Shown: positions 49,001 to 62,238 of the stretch, piece after piece
How positions within the stretch are numbered: the first letter of the stretch is position 1
Layout of the letters: the number at the start of each line of letters is the position of its first letter
Assembly: GCA_013396755.1 (NCBI GenBank)
Contig: VWZF01005804.1
Location: forward strand, 108,297-172,296
DNA length: 64,000 bases
Source of the DNA: Sclerurus mexicanus
Lineage: Eukaryota > Chordata > Aves > Passeriformes > Furnariidae
Direction of reading: 5' to 3'
Notes under the pieces: generated by a model
Databases searched by the model: none
What the model saw: only the letters and a program-made list of their open reading frames with translations
Told to the model about the DNA's origin: nothing
Translations under genes and position numbers: made by a program

Positions 49001-52000
49001 GCTACCGCACTAGATAAACTAGAGATCTGCATGACCTATTGCCTCCAAATCCGGTAGTGCTAAAAGCAGGAAGTCCTTACAATTTTTTCATCCATTGATT
49101 TTATGCACACTGCTCTTCCCAGACCTCTGCCTATTTCCAATTACTCCTGCTCATGATTTTAGTAAAGTATATTTTAGTTGAGCTACATTTATTAGGATGT
49201 GTTGTTAATTGAATAACTTTGTGTCATGGTAAACACATACAGTACATTCTGAAGACGGCAAGTCATTGTTGACAGCTTCCACACTTTTCTAATCTGAAAA
49301 AGTTTGATATTTTCAGCAGTACAGTGTTCGTTATTTATGCATTGAGTCAAAGCTGTAGAGCTTATTTATCAAAGTATAGGAGGAAATCTCTGAGCTTTAC
49401 ATCAAAGTCGATTGAACAGGAAAGGTCCTCTTCGCAGCAGTGAACGTCAGTTCACCTTTACCAGGGTAAACAAAAGTATTGATGTGTGCAAAAATCCAAT
49501 GAGAGTTGTATCTGAAACCAAAAGTAGAAAGTTTGGGTTTTTTTAAAGTGGTTTATATAGATCTGAGATGTCACAACCATAAACGTAGGAGTCTTCCATC
49601 TTCCTGCATTGACCTAAACCAAAATACAAGGGATGCACACACATTGTTTCTTAGGTACAAGTGCATTCAGCCTATATTCTCACCCTATTTTGCTCTTTCC
49701 ATTAACACTAGAATCTTGGATATGACTGTAACATTATGGGAAGGCATGAGGAAAAATAAGGAAGGTGCAGGTAACTAACCATCAACTCAAAAGATTAGCT
49801 CAGACAACAAGCAGCCACTATTACTGCCTCCAACCTTCCCACTGAAGACCAGTAGGTATGATTTATTAATGTAAATGTAAATTAATGTATTAATCTATTT
49901 ATGACATAGAGAGTCATAAAGTTAACTCTAACATGAATTAATATTGACATCCAGACTTTAGATTATTAAAAACAATGTAATACAAACTCCAGAGATCACA
50001 AATCTGTGTTACTAAGTAGAAGTCACACAAGTTCTGATGTTGCCGAGCTCCTCTCTCTCTTAGGGAGTTCCAGACTTTCAAGGAGATGTCCCAACAATTG
50101 TTCCCAAGTAAAAAATTAAAAATAAAAAAAGAATAAGCATTTTCATTTTTATGTCTTGCCAGGCCCTTGCATAGAACAATAGAACATAACACAATATTGT
50201 TGCAGTAGCCCTGTGTACAGAAAACAGTACAGGGTAAGCATTTTATTCCCTCAGTACATTTCATTCTTAAGTTTTTTTTCATTTTCATTCCTTTGATCAT
50301 TGAGTCTCATCAGCTGTAACTACTTACTGAAAGGAAGTGAAATGGGAGATATGCTTTTCAACTGTCTGCTGGAACATGGAATAAAAGCATAGATATGTAA
50401 ATATCCCCGCTCCTGTCTGACAGTCTTTGGCCTTGATTAACAGATTTAACATTCTTGCAGATTTAGCCAATGAAAAGCCAAAGCAGCATTCCAAAATTTG
50501 TTATCAATAGCCAGAATAAGCAGAAATGTACAGATTAAAAGCCGTATTATAGCTTTCCTCCACCTTTATTTCCCCCCAAACTCTCATATAACTCCTGTTG
50601 TATTAACCATACATAAAAAGGGATTTATAAAATGACAGGATTTGACTTCATGTCTTTTAGCCTGTAACAAGGCTAGATGATAAAAAGCTCTAATGCTGCA
50701 AGCATTACAGATAGCCGTTGACTATTTGCAGGCAAATCTGGCTGTTTTTCTTTCATTAGTTCTCCCTTTTCCAATGGGTAACTAAGGGGAAAATTGTAAT
50801 GTTATAACTCCACTTAGGAGACAGCATTGATACAAACCAGGTTTCTCAGTGAACTGGACAGCACCAAGCATACAGTCCCCCAAGGCGGTGGTTAGGGTGA
50901 ATGAGTTAATTTACACCAATGAACTTAACACTTTTAGACACACTCTATATACCTAGACTAATACTAATCCCTTTGTTTAGCTTCACTACTTTAGCATGTT
51001 ATATCACAAATTTAATTAGGTGAATGATGCCTGAACTGACGTATTTATATTTCAAAAAGCCTGTAGATGGAATAGGAGCAAGCCAAAGTTAATTGAGGAG
51101 AGATTTTTTGTGACTTCTCATGTGAAATCACAGAAAAAAGTACTCTCAAATGACTCATTGTTCCAACCAGTGTTCATTCAAAATGAGCCTTTAGCATAGA
51201 GTAATGGCCCCAACTGAGTGATAACAAAGTCAAATGTATAGTCATAGGCCCTATAAATACATGAAATAATTTGATTCTTCTTTAGCTGAAAGTACAATCT
51301 CTGCTCTGATTTTGCATTAAACCAGTTTAGTTTTTAAAGAATAATGCTCAAAATTTGCCCAGTTACCTGAAGAACAAGAGAGGTGAAACATTGTGTTCAC
51401 TATTGGGTCCCAAGTACACTTTATTTCAGTTTTGATCTCTCTCCAGATGTACTAAAACCGCTAAACTTAATCCGTTTGTGTGGTGTGAAATCAGAATAGT
51501 AGATCTGGAATGGATTGTCTCTCTCTTCATCAGCCTTTCTGGCCAGATACATCATAAGGAGAAAACAGCAAATGCTGGACATGCAGCACCATCACTTAGT
51601 GGCACGTGGGTATTTCATTAAAAACTACAGCAGATTAGGACTTCACTAACACAGCAATTCTACTGGGAAACTTGTACACCATAGTGTCAGTACATTGTGT
51701 AAGCCACTACTGTGGAAAAGGTTATCTTCTGCATCAGACAAACACAAAACTTCAGCTGTCAGCAATAGAAAGAAGTAGATCCTAAAGCATTTTTATATGG
51801 AACTTCTTGAAATTTAAGACAATTTTTTCCTTTTAAGAAAGGAAAAAAAGAGGATGAAAGTAGCGAGCAATGAAACTACTTGAAACTACCAGCTACTATT
51901 AGCTAAAAAGAGTGCAGTTTAGCTAAACAGATAAAATGTTGCTCAAAAGAGGGTCTCATGGGCAAAATGAAACACACAAAAATGTGTATTTCACTCTCCC

Positions 52001-52380
52001 TGAACGGAGAACATGCTCCACAATGCAGCTGTATCTTTCAGAAAGTCCAAGTCATGCCAAAACAAAGAAAACTGAAAAGTATATAACCCAGTTTAAATTT
52101 GTAGGATACTGAAGCAGCAGCAATGCTTAAGTCGTATAATGATAAAAGAACATTAAAGCTCTTCAAATTGATCAGAAACAGGCAGCCCACAAAAGAAATG
52201 AACAAGTATGAAAGGAGCCTTTGAGGATTTGAAGGCAGCATTATGAAGGTCAAATTATTTGTTTCTGATATACAACTTTCCGAAAGCTTTTAATAACTAG
52301 GAATGAATGAACAAGGACATGCTTGAAGCATTTTAGAAAAAAATTTGTGAATAAGGACCAAGTTGTTAGGATTTAATAGT
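46084..52380. other. intergenic, no feature recognised
   Basis: AT-rich, CpG-poor sequence. Simple A/T runs and a short TTAATGTAAATGTAAATTAA patch near 49865 are the only structures noticed. No convincing exon or transposon. Confidence 0.6.
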
Positions 52381-52659
52381 ACTTTTTATCATCTACTGCA
52401 CAGCATGAAGTTGAAGAGTAGTAATGCCTCAAAAAAACTTGACAAGTCTCTGAAGGAGTCAGCACCTAAGCGCAGAGCATGACTCAAAGAAGCACTCTTT
52501 CCAGTCTTAAGACAGGTCCTTCAAGGGAATGGTTTTCTGTTTTCAGCATCAAGAAAAGCAGAACCCTGGCTGCAGACTCCAAAACATCTCGATTCTGATG
52601 AGATCCTTGTGGACAGAGCAGCAGATGGAATTTATTGCCATTTAATGCATGACAAATGA
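52381..52659 (+). other. short frame with one TGA, unknown
   Basis: One frame reads from 52381 to a TGA at 52657-52659 with a single TGA at 52480-52482 inside. An ATG at 52405 starts MKLKSSNASKKLDKSLKE. After the internal stop the frame continues through RKAEPWLQTPKHLDSDEILV and ADGIYCHLMHDK. A splice-acceptor-like TTTCTGTTTTCAG ends at 52546, so the last 36 codons could be a terminal exon. I recognise no family. Chance is the leading explanation. Confidence 0.15.
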
Positions 52660-54784
52660 ATCTGGAAAGGAAAACTCCAATCCTAATTCTAAGATAGCTT
52701 CTGATTCCTTCAGAAAGTTTTGGAAGTGCAGATAACTCACTGAAAATATCATGCTAAACTGTCAAACACAAACAAACTTACTGGTTAAGGAAAACAAGAC
52801 TGAACATCTAGAAATCAGTCTATATTGAATATTATCAATTAGTGTTGAACCCAAGAGAAGCAATATTTAGAAATCCTGCACAGGGCAGATATAAAAGCAC
52901 AGTCACATAACGCAAGACCAAATAGACTAAAACCTAATCCTCGAGCATGACTGCAAAGGACACAGGTCTATAGGACAACTCACAGGGCTTGTAGGAAAAT
53001 GATTGTTTCTCATATCAGAAACTAGATAGTTGTCAGACAGGTTTAATATAATGAAAAGAAGCAAACTTAAGTAAGCCTTGCAGGCCACAAATAGAAGAGA
53101 TCATTAAATACCCTTTGATGTGTTTAAGCAAAGGTAATAATCAGAAACACTTCCTGGCTCAATGAGAGTTAAATCTGACCATGAGTGTGTATGTGTATAT
53201 ATATTTGGGACACTTTTGGTCCCAAATCCACACTCTTCCCTGTGTGAGCAGGGGGAGTGCCTGACAGCTACTTCTATTTTCTGTTCTTGCTTGCGCATTC
53301 TAAGAAAGCATTGGCTAGTAACATGTTGCACTTAATCACTTCATGTAAAGACCAACCACTGAGGAAAATGTTTTTAATAATTACTTAGACATAAGCAACT
53401 GAAAAGCACATACAAGCTTTCAATTGTTCAACAATATTTTTCTTGTTATTCAAGGATTTTCCCACTCATTGTGCTTTACATGGAATACTGCAACATTTTC
53501 CTTTTTGCTCATATAAAATAGGCAAGTAATGAACGGGATTCTTGACAACTTATTCTTTTCAGATTGAGACAATCCTTTTGTAGAGAGCAAGCAATAACAC
53601 ATCGACTCTAATGAAAAAGTTAGGAGTGGGCTGGTTGATCTCAGTTCTTTTTCATTATAAAATACTCCAGAAAATCCAGACATTAAGAATATTAAAGAGG
53701 GCCATTTTCAATGGATTTGTAAATTTAAGCCTATCAAGTTTGCACATAGTAAGGGAATGTTTCTGTGTAGAAGTACAAAGTGTTTATATCCACAAAACAA
53801 AGGAAGTACCTCAAAAAGAAACCTTCAGAACAAACTTCTGGTAGCACAACTTGTATTTTATTTCAATTGATCCACAAAGACAATAATAAATTACAGGAGT
53901 TTTTGTTAAGAAACCTGTTTCAACAAATGCTGAGGTTCCCGTTTAAACATGATCATGGAAGACATGAAGTTTTAGTCAGTGCTTGTCTCAATTCCACTTC
54001 CAACACATTACTATGTGGAGTCATCTCATATGAAGTCAGAAATATGCCACTCAGGAAATCACGAGCTGATATTTACTATCAGTACAAGTCCCTGGCACAT
54101 TCTGGTTTCCTCCCTGTAAAAGAAGTTCTATTTAATTTGCAGTCAGCATCATGCATACAGGAAAGGGGTGATTGCCCTGAGGTTGAGGTGTATGAACCTT
54201 CTACATGACACTAACCCTTAAGTCAGAACCATTTCTCAATACAAAGTACTTCATTTGTACAGGACAAGGTTTTCTTTTCCCATACCATTAGTATGGATTC
54301 TATTCTAGAGGACCAGCCATACTAGAATAAGCAGATCCAATAACTATCACAAGATCTCAGGGTTTTTTGCTATTTAGATTGGCTAAATCTGTATAAAGTT
54401 TTAGCAGTTACCACACAGGTTTTCCATTAGTTCAAACTCTTTGGTTGTGTTTTCCAGTAAGGAATAAATTAAGAAAGTAATGCATTCACTAACATCTGAT
54501 AATCCTTTTCACATTACATACCTGGAGACCGAACAATTTACAATAAACTCTTCATTCAAGACATTCATCACATAGGTTCACATATCACCGAGATATTCAA
54601 AAAACCTGAAAAATATTTACATGAAACTGGTATTAAGATTCAGATAATGTAACCAGATGACAGTCCAAAACCTTCCTACAAGTTATTAATAAAGCTGACG
54701 TAGCAGCTTCCTGAAGTTCAGTAGTTTCATGAATGTGTTCCTCCTAAGCATGATCCAAAGAAGGGTTTCAACCTCACCTCCGGG
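52660..54784. other. intergenic, no feature recognised
   Basis: AT-rich sequence. A GTGTGTATGTGTATATATAT simple stretch lies near 53185-53204. Frames such as 53780-54208 start without ATG and match nothing known to me. Confidence 0.6.
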
Positions 54785-54865
54785 TTTGCAGGAGAGCTTT
54801 TATACCCCTCTGTATTGGCCACTTAAGACACTGCCAGACTTAAGAGGGCAAAGCATGAAAGGGGA
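54785..54865 (+). repeat. segment A of a related pair (AT-rich copy)
   Basis: GGAGAGCTTTTATACCCCTC, then TGTATTGGCCACTTAAG, ACACTGCCAGACTTAAGAGG and GCAAAGCATGAAAGGGG. It aligns by eye over about 80 bp with 56036-56115, in the same orientation and 1.25 kb away. Many differences are CG or CC in the other copy against TA or TT here, which suggests CpG decay in this copy. The family is unknown. Confidence 0.6.
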
Positions 54866-56035
54866 GTAGATTATAGTATATTATATTGTTTTATTATCTA
54901 AGATGATCCGAATTTACCTTTTACTCAAGAGATACTACAATTTGCTTGAAATTTGTGAAATATCAAAAGGCAAGATTTAAAACTAACTGCAATTGTCATT
55001 AGACTACAGCACACTTACCTTCCAGTAGGTATTATTTATTACTAAGAAGTCCTGATCATTGCTTCACATTTAGGTCTGCTTATCCATGTCTAGAATATTT
55101 CTTGCCTCTAAACAATACACAAAAAAGTTTATAAAACAATAATTAATAGTGTTTAATTAGACGTCCTCAAACCCATATTATACAGAGTTGCTACTACGTT
55201 GGGTTAGCCTTTTAAAGTAACTATCTACAAAGCTGCAGAAGTTGTTTACATGAAGCTTATCATGAAATCAAAATCTAGAGCAAAATTGAGTCAGTGGTGC
55301 AATCTTTCAAAAAAAGGTTGTTTTCCTTAGCCTGTTTAAAATACATAGAATATATTTTTAACATATATTAAAATATACTACTAATCAGAAACAACGGAAA
55401 GTTTGTAAAGCCTAAATTGTTTTTTGAGCTGGCACTACGCTGAAGTTACAAGGGTCCAAACTTGGCTGATCTTTACCAGCCAATTCATTGCTACTTTGTG
55501 TTTACTTAGATATATACACACACCTTGTAACAAGTTATACACAGAGCTCAGCCAAGAAATATCAAAACACAGTGTTACAGATGTACTAGAAGACTGGAGG
55601 GAAAGCCCAAGCAACTGGGGACTTTTCTTTGTTTGAAATTATTATCAATCAAGTCTAAGTGCCTACAGCATTCAGTATTTCAAACACTGAAGAGTACTAC
55701 TGCAACATTCCCGGCACAGCCTGTGAAAAACCGAGACCACGGCGGTGAATCACGTTCAAGGGCTGCGGGGCTCAATACCTGCAACTCAGGGAGCGGAAGG
55801 AAGGGCGCAAATCCACACAAGCGCTTCGTTCGCCTCAGCGGAGCCATCAGGCCGGTGTGTCCCTCACCCGCAGATGGCCGCGGCCCGCCGCGCACATCGC
55901 AAGGGACACGCTGCGGGGGAGAGAGGCGGCGTCAGCCCGGACAGCGAGGGGGGACCGGGGGGACGGGGGGAAGGGCCGCTTGTGCCTCACGACAGGATGC
56001 AGGGCGGAGAGGAGGGCTCCGCACTGGGTTTTTGT

Positions 56036-56115
56036 GAGGGAGGGCTGCTCTATCCCCCTGTGTTGACTCGCCGGAGCACCGCCAGGCTCCGAGAGGGCAA
56101 GATGTGAAGGGAAAT
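56036..56115 (+). repeat. segment B of a related pair (CpG-rich copy)
   Basis: GAGGGAGGGCTGCTCTATCC, then CCCTGTGTTGACTCGCCGG, AGCACCGCCAGGCTCCGAGA and GGGCAAGATGTGAAGGG. It is collinear with 54785-54865. It lies inside the orphan CpG island, so its CpGs have been kept. Confidence 0.6.
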
Positions 56116-56174
56116 GTGGTGCAAGGCCCAGTCCCCACCTCCCTCCCCCCGCCCCGTCCCTGCGGGAGCGGCCA

Positions 56175-56175
56175 N
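56175..56175. other. single-N position in CpG island
   Basis: One undetermined base in GCGGCCANAGGGC. Unlike the Ns at 554, 61859 and 62802, I see no duplicated sequence on its two sides. Confidence 0.9.
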
Positions 56176-56713
56176 AGGGCAGCGGGGCCCTCGCACAGCG
56201 GCACCGCGGAGCCCCCCGGGCGGGCCGGGCCGGGACACGGCCTCCCCGCGGCGCTCAGGCACGGGAGGCCCCAACGGGCCCTAACGGGGCTGTCGCCGGG
56301 ACGCGATCGCCCGCCCTTCCCCAGGCCGAGCTCTGGGTGCCCGGAGGTCTCTTAACACCAGGAAACCAAAGCGTCTTCGGCGCGAGGCAGCAGCTGCGTA
56401 GCGTTTTTGAGGCAATAAATACGGCTGATCTCTGCCTAAAGTCCCGTGTAAGCCCTGCTTAGGAGGCTTAGGAGCTGTCTGTGAGGATGGCGAGGTAAAG
56501 CCCCGAGCCTCGCTAATGCCCCCGGGGCAGCACAGGGTAACACGGTGACACCAGGCCCGAGAGCAGTGCTCAGATGGGCTGCCTCGCTGGGGGGGCCTCG
56601 AAGAGGTTTGAGGGCGACTATGAGCAGATTAGCAGGAATTGGGAATCAGTAATTTGTAGCACAGAGACTTTGTGTGTCGCCCAGCAAAGCTGGTAGGTAG
56701 GAACCACAACATA

Positions 56714-56815
56714 TTATAGAATATGTTGAGTTGGAAGAGACGCATCAGGATCGTGGGGTCCAACCCTTGGACCTGCACAAGAATCACACCATGTGCTGGA
56801 GAGTGTTGTCCAGAC
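56714..56815 (-). mobile_element. CR1 LINE 3' fragment, antisense
   Basis: TTATAGAATATGTTGAGTTG, then GAAGAGACGCATCAGGATCG, TGGGGTCCAACCCTTGG and AGAGTGTTGTCCAGAC form the antisense start of a CR1 3' end, parallel to the copy at 2454-2706 but ending earlier. It lies just beyond the orphan CpG island. Strand and family are clear; the right edge is approximate. Confidence 0.88.
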
Positions 56816-59800
56816 GGAATCGAATGAAAGTTCCTGCTCCACAGAGAGGTGCATATATTGCTGATAATTCACAGCTACCTGTCTCAGTGAGAAATGACAC
56901 ATCTTGCCTCATACTGAGTTACTACCAGTGCAGCACCTCTAAGCGTGTGGTAAGAAAATAGCGGGTTGGCTCACCATCCCTTATCCGGACCCTGCATTTA
57001 AATCACCCTCGGCAGATCTAAGGCAATCTGATTCAGCCTGAAACAAACAGTCACGTAGTTGCAATCAAGGGATGGCTCTAGAAAGTGTTTCTTACCACTT
57101 CTAGTTACCTTTTCTATCTAATTCTTGATACACAAACATTGTTGCAAATGTAATCCCTCCGACAATTAGGTTTATCGTCAGTAGCCCAGGACTCAAAAGC
57201 TGTCTCAGGACTCCAGGTGAATCAGTCCCTGTAGATGAATTTGTGAGACACATAGTTTTGGGTTATTTCAGCTGGGGTTCTCTGCAATTACCATTTTCTA
57301 CCAACAGACACCTAAGTCAGATCAGTCCTTTTTTGTGATGTAGCCAAAAAGACAAATTGGCATTCAACCTTTACATTTTAACCCCTTGTGCCAGTGGGAT
57401 GTATGTCAAGTTCAGTTTCTTCTTTTCCAGTACAGAATGTAAACTGGCACTTCTGTTAGCAGACCAAAGCAGTGATCAGTATCCATCCCAGGTGAGCACT
57501 TTAATAATTCACATTGGTGTTAAATAATTGCCATATTTGAAACCTTACAATACAGCAGTGCTTTTTTGTTTGTTTGTTTTCCATAATTTGGTGAAAACTT
57601 TGAGATGGTAATGCAATAAAAATGGAATGTTACTAATTTATGTGCAGTTTACATAAAATGAAAAATCATGCTGAATATGGACTAAATGCCACTTACAAAC
57701 TCTCTATCTTGTTCGTTTTGTTGTTGTGGTTTGGTTGGGGGTTTTATCCTCAGAATGTTTATTAATTAAAATTAGAGCCTGTAAAACAGAACTAAAATAA
57801 TAAAATCTGCAGAAAAGAAGAGGACAAGCCAGAACTGTTACTTCCTTTCCAGAGGCAGAAATAGCAATATATTGCTGTTAGAACCTTATGTTTACTATTA
57901 TTTTTGCTCAGTGAGTCGCTTCTTATATGATAAGCTACTTACATTATTAAATTTTTTGGTTATCTTTCTAGCCAATATGTACAATTAGAATTTAAACCAT
58001 ATTATTTCACCTGAAAGCACATTTTGTGTAGGTAAGAAAAATGCCATTGAAGTTTGCTAGTGAGCTTCCTTGCTGAACAAAACACATAATAAAGAGGTCA
58101 TTCTTCAAGTTTCTACCTTCTGGAAATGTGGGAATATTTTTAGTTGAGTAGTGAATGTCAAGGAAGGTTAGTATTACATAAACTGATGAAGCAATACACA
58201 GGAGTTCTCTCATTGTCACTGTTCAAAGCTCCTAACACATTTTTGAAACACAATTAAGCAGAAGGAAGAGAGCAATAAGGTATCACCAGACAGTCACACC
58301 TCTAGGCCATTCTTGAGCATTGAACTGACTGCAGAGGCCCAAACAGGCCCTTCATAGTACAGACTTTAATGCTTACCACTATAGAACTACCAGACCCCTG
58401 GTATCAGCTCTTGGTATATCGACATTAATGTATTTGTGTCTGTCCTATTCTGCTGTCTTTAGGCTTTCAGGTCTGATGTCTGGCCAAAAAAATAAATGAA
58501 GTCAGATACCGTAAATTTGTATTGTTTCCTTCCCTAAAACAGTAATTTCAGAGAAGATGGTGGTATTCCCTATCTGTCAACTAGTGTACTGTTTACATTA
58601 GCAAAAAGATAAGCAAGATTCAGAGATCAATTTAATACAAAGTTTTACTTTCTTTGCTTTATCTTTAGAATCCTAACTAGCCATACTATCACCAAAATAT
58701 GAAGCTTTAAAATATTTTTAATTAAGAGAAATGATTTTTCAGATAATTTGAAAATATTGGGTGGGGGTTGCTTTGAGGACAATGGTCTTAAAGAGCAATA
58801 GTGATTCCAAAGTTGGGTTGCTTTCTTGGTTGTAGACTCCCCGTATTTTCTGTGTATTGCCATGAATTTTTCATGGTCTACAACTCATTCTTACCATTAG
58901 AATTTTGGGTGCAAATGGAGTGGTTTCCACAGACCTGCTAAGAGCCATGCACTACAGATTCAATCCAGGGACTGCAAGTTAGCATTTGTCATTGTACTAA
59001 AGCTCCCAATCTGTTCTGCAGTGAGGGCCAAGCTTCATGGGAAATCCTAATCCCTTGTGCTTGTGTTTCCATATTTGCCACCCTGTTATAGATATATTGC
59101 TGGTTTTGGTAGAACATAATTTAAAATGGGATACATATCTTTAAAAAAAAAAGTTTCTAAAATTCTAAACCCACATTGTCAGCACTGAAAGTATTTCAGA
59201 TATCTGAATTCTCTTTTAATTCTTATATAGTTTCCAAGATTTCAGAAAACCTTAGTATTGTTTTAACTGCCTTTCCCATTAATATGACCTTTTAATTGAC
59301 TGGAAATACATCCTAAATTTCATTCTATTCCAAACACTTGTTCAGCAAAACTGACTGATTACTACCCATTTCTGGAACTGAGTTTATTACAAGAAAAACA
59401 TCAATGAACCCTCTGTGGAATTTTCCAAGATTTCTGGAGAGGAAATGCAATATCCTCTTTGTAGCACAGAGTGAACAGATATTCTAGTCCCAGATTTGTT
59501 ACTAACTTCCTTGTGTAACTTCAGACAAGTTGCTAAATTTCTGCTGCCTGTTTTCTTACTTTGTAAAAGCAGCTAATATTAACTTCTCACCCAATAATTT
59601 GACAACTCTGACTGAAACCTTACAAAGTACTCTGAGAAAGTCAGATGGAAAATGTTATGGAAGACCACGTCTATGCTAGCCAAAGAGGATATTTACAGTA
59701 GATTCTTATTTTATGTAGCAAAATAAAAATGTTCAAGTGTATAGCCAGATGAGACCAAGATGGATTTGAAATTAAATGCAGGAGGTATTTTTTGACCTTT

Positions 59801-61247
59801 CAACAGAAATTATATAACCACTCTTGGGTTATAAATAGTCCTTTGTTTTCCTTCTCTTTGTCCAACACTGAGGAGAAACACAGGGTTAGTTGTTTGTTAT
59901 GAAGACACAGAGCAGTGCTTTAGAGTGAAAACAATTGTGCACTGTTCATTATTTATACAGTTCCTATAATGTTTGTCACTAGCATTTGTTGCAATCCTTA
60001 GCACTTTTTTATCTCCAAAAAGCCACAGAAAAAAAGTTTCTAGTTCTGAAAATGACAACAGCTAAAGCAAATGAAGACACGCACACACCAGTCTGTTTCA
60101 AGCCTGAAAGTTTCTTTCTTCTTTTCTGGTTTGATACGTGACTGAAGAGCAAAAAAGTCAGTACTAAAGTCTTGTCAAACTGACACATAAAGACAATTAT
60201 TTTCTGTTTTTATTATTAATCCTTAGAAATAGGACATGAAATGTACCCCCCTTTAAATGGAAGTGTTTATATTAGCATTAAGGAAAACAATATTGAATTC
60301 TTCACAGAATTATGTGTGTGTTTACAAATATTTCCCTCAACAATCAATAAGTGCTTAACTAGTAGCAACTTAATTTCATGTTAAAAAAAAAAGGTTTAAC
60401 AAAAGCTACCTGAAAATTTACCTTGAAGTCAAGTAATTGGCATCAGTGAGAAAGAGCAAAATTATGACAATAACACTTTTTCCTTATGATTGCTTTTCTT
60501 ACTTGGTATGATTTCTCTGGGGTTTGTCTTATGGAAATAATGTCCTTGACGTTAATATATATGTGAGGCAAATGGCTTTATTAGATATCACATCTTGTTT
60601 CAGATAAACTTTTAATCATTTTTCAAACCCATTCATTTGCTCTGTAAGTTTTCACTGAGAACAAGTATGATTCTCTACAGTAAATTGGAATAAACGGGCT
60701 GCAGCAAAGAATACATGATTAGGCCTATGAAATAAAAGGAATCAGACTTTAAAAACTAGGTACAGCACAGTGCTGTCCAGTCTCTGCAGCATACTCAGAG
60801 TTGCACTGGAGATTGATCACGCCTTGACTGCTTCAGAACTGAGGCCAGGGGTGGCCAGTACTGAAGTGACAAGTCAGCTTAACACCCATTTCCCCTGGTT
60901 ATGTCGACACAACCTGTCATATCATGTGTAATCTAGTCCTGTGACTTTAAGCAAATTAGACACTCGGGATCAGACTCACAATGTAAAACCATGAACTTAA
61001 CAGAATTATACCAAAGACTATTCTTTTCTTAGTGTTATGTTATTTGATGGTGCTTTTGCATAGTGATTTGTGGATTTATGAAGCAGTTTAGTGGCCCTGA
61101 TTACTTCACACCATTATGTCTGAAAATCTCTTTCTATCCTATATTTCAAATGTCAGTAGTGATTTAATATAACTAATCCAACTTACTGAGGAGAGAAAGC
61201 TCTGTCACTGTGACAACTAACTCCGTTTTGAGTTTCTTTGCTGAAAC
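56816..61247. other. intergenic, upstream of USP46
   Basis: AT-rich sequence with A/T homopolymer patches and a TTTGTTTGTTTG stretch near 57568. No gene, RNA gene or clear transposon was recognised. Confidence 0.6.
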
Positions 61248-61858
61248 TGTCAACAGGAGGCCAACTAATGCCAGATTTGATACCATTTCTATAAAGTAGG
61301 CACTTGTCCACACTGAGCTGGATTGAGGCCACTTACCTAACAGTATTCTCAGGGCAGGAATTTATTGTTAGATGTTACTGCTGATGCCAGAGTTCTATTA
61401 GTAATCATAGACCTACTTTTGAAATAAATAAAAAAAAATTAAAAATAAAAAAAAATTACTGACTCCAGAATGTTTTCTGTAAGTAAAGCTTGTGGAGCCA
61501 GACTCTTATAGGCTGACATTATTATATTCCAGCATTGTGAAGTAAAAAGCGTAGCCAAGCATGCGCATGCCATACTTCAGGTGCTGTTAGGAATAGAGTT
61601 GCCTATAGAAATGTTAGCAGTTCTCTCCTTTCATTTGAATTATTTCCTCAGCAGAGCAGCAGAACAATAAACAGGCCTTAAGCTTCTGCTGAAAACAGCA
61701 ACATCCGCTAAGGAAAAGGGGAATTCTAAGATGAGCATTGCCCTAGCTGAACTCTGTTCTTGCTTCTCTCAGAGATTTGCTGTGTGACCTCAAGTTAGTT
61801 ATTTAGCAACCTTGTGCCAATTATCACATGTGTAAATTTAATACACTTATACTGCTCT
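61248..61858. repeat. 611-bp direct repeat, left copy
   Basis: Runs from TGTCAACAGGAGGCCAAC to ACACTTATACTGCTCT and stops at an N (61859). The same 611 bp recur at 62803-63413. By eye there are no differences, and the equal length rules out any net indel. Perfect identity in ordinary non-coding DNA, with an N at each inner edge, points to overlapping contig ends kept twice. Confidence 0.95.
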
Positions 61859-61859
61859 N
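61859..61859. other. single-N join, left of USP46 island
   Basis: Separates the left 611-bp copy from the GC-rich block. Composition changes abruptly at this base, from AT-rich to over two-thirds GC by eye. Confidence 0.9.
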
Positions 61860-62238
61860 GAGCGGCGAGCGGAAGCCGCCAGGAGAGGAGGAAGAGGAGG
61901 AGGAGGAGGAAGGGAGAGATTAGCGCGGTGCCGGCTGGCGCAGAGGCGCGGCTGAGCGCTCCAGCGGGAGCCCGGGGCCCTGCGGACCGTGCGAGAGGCA
62001 GAGCGGAAGGAGCGGAGATGCGGCCGCTCTCCCCGCGCTGCTGAGGCTCCCGGTGACCCGCCCGCAGGAGGAAGGCCGAGAAGGTCCGTCCTTCTCACTG
62101 CTCTGCGGGCGCAAAGGGTGTCTGTGCAGTCCCCTCCTCTTGCTTTTATCCAGCCCTGGAGCAGGAGCCGCCGCCGCCGCCCCCTATCCCTTCCTGCGCT
62201 CTTCCCACCATGAGCGGGGCTGTTTTCACCTTATAAAG

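Larger units (their letters stand above)
55740..56600. promoter_or_regulatory. orphan CpG island
   Basis: An abrupt CpG-dense block in AT-rich sequence, about 5.5 kb upstream of the USP46 island, with no recognised gene. It contains an N at 56175. Within it lies a 77-residue ATG-started frame (55874-56107, MAAARRAHRKGHAAG...), and a good splice-donor-like GGCGAG|GTAAAG at about 56490. It may be a promoter for a non-coding transcript, an alternative USP46 first exon, or an unlinked regulatory island. Long frames here are expected because GC-rich DNA has few stops. Confidence 0.6.

Noticed and set aside
53780..54208. 142-codon plus-strand ORF
   Set aside because: Begins at a non-ATG codon, composition is like the surrounding AT-rich DNA, and no domain was recognised.
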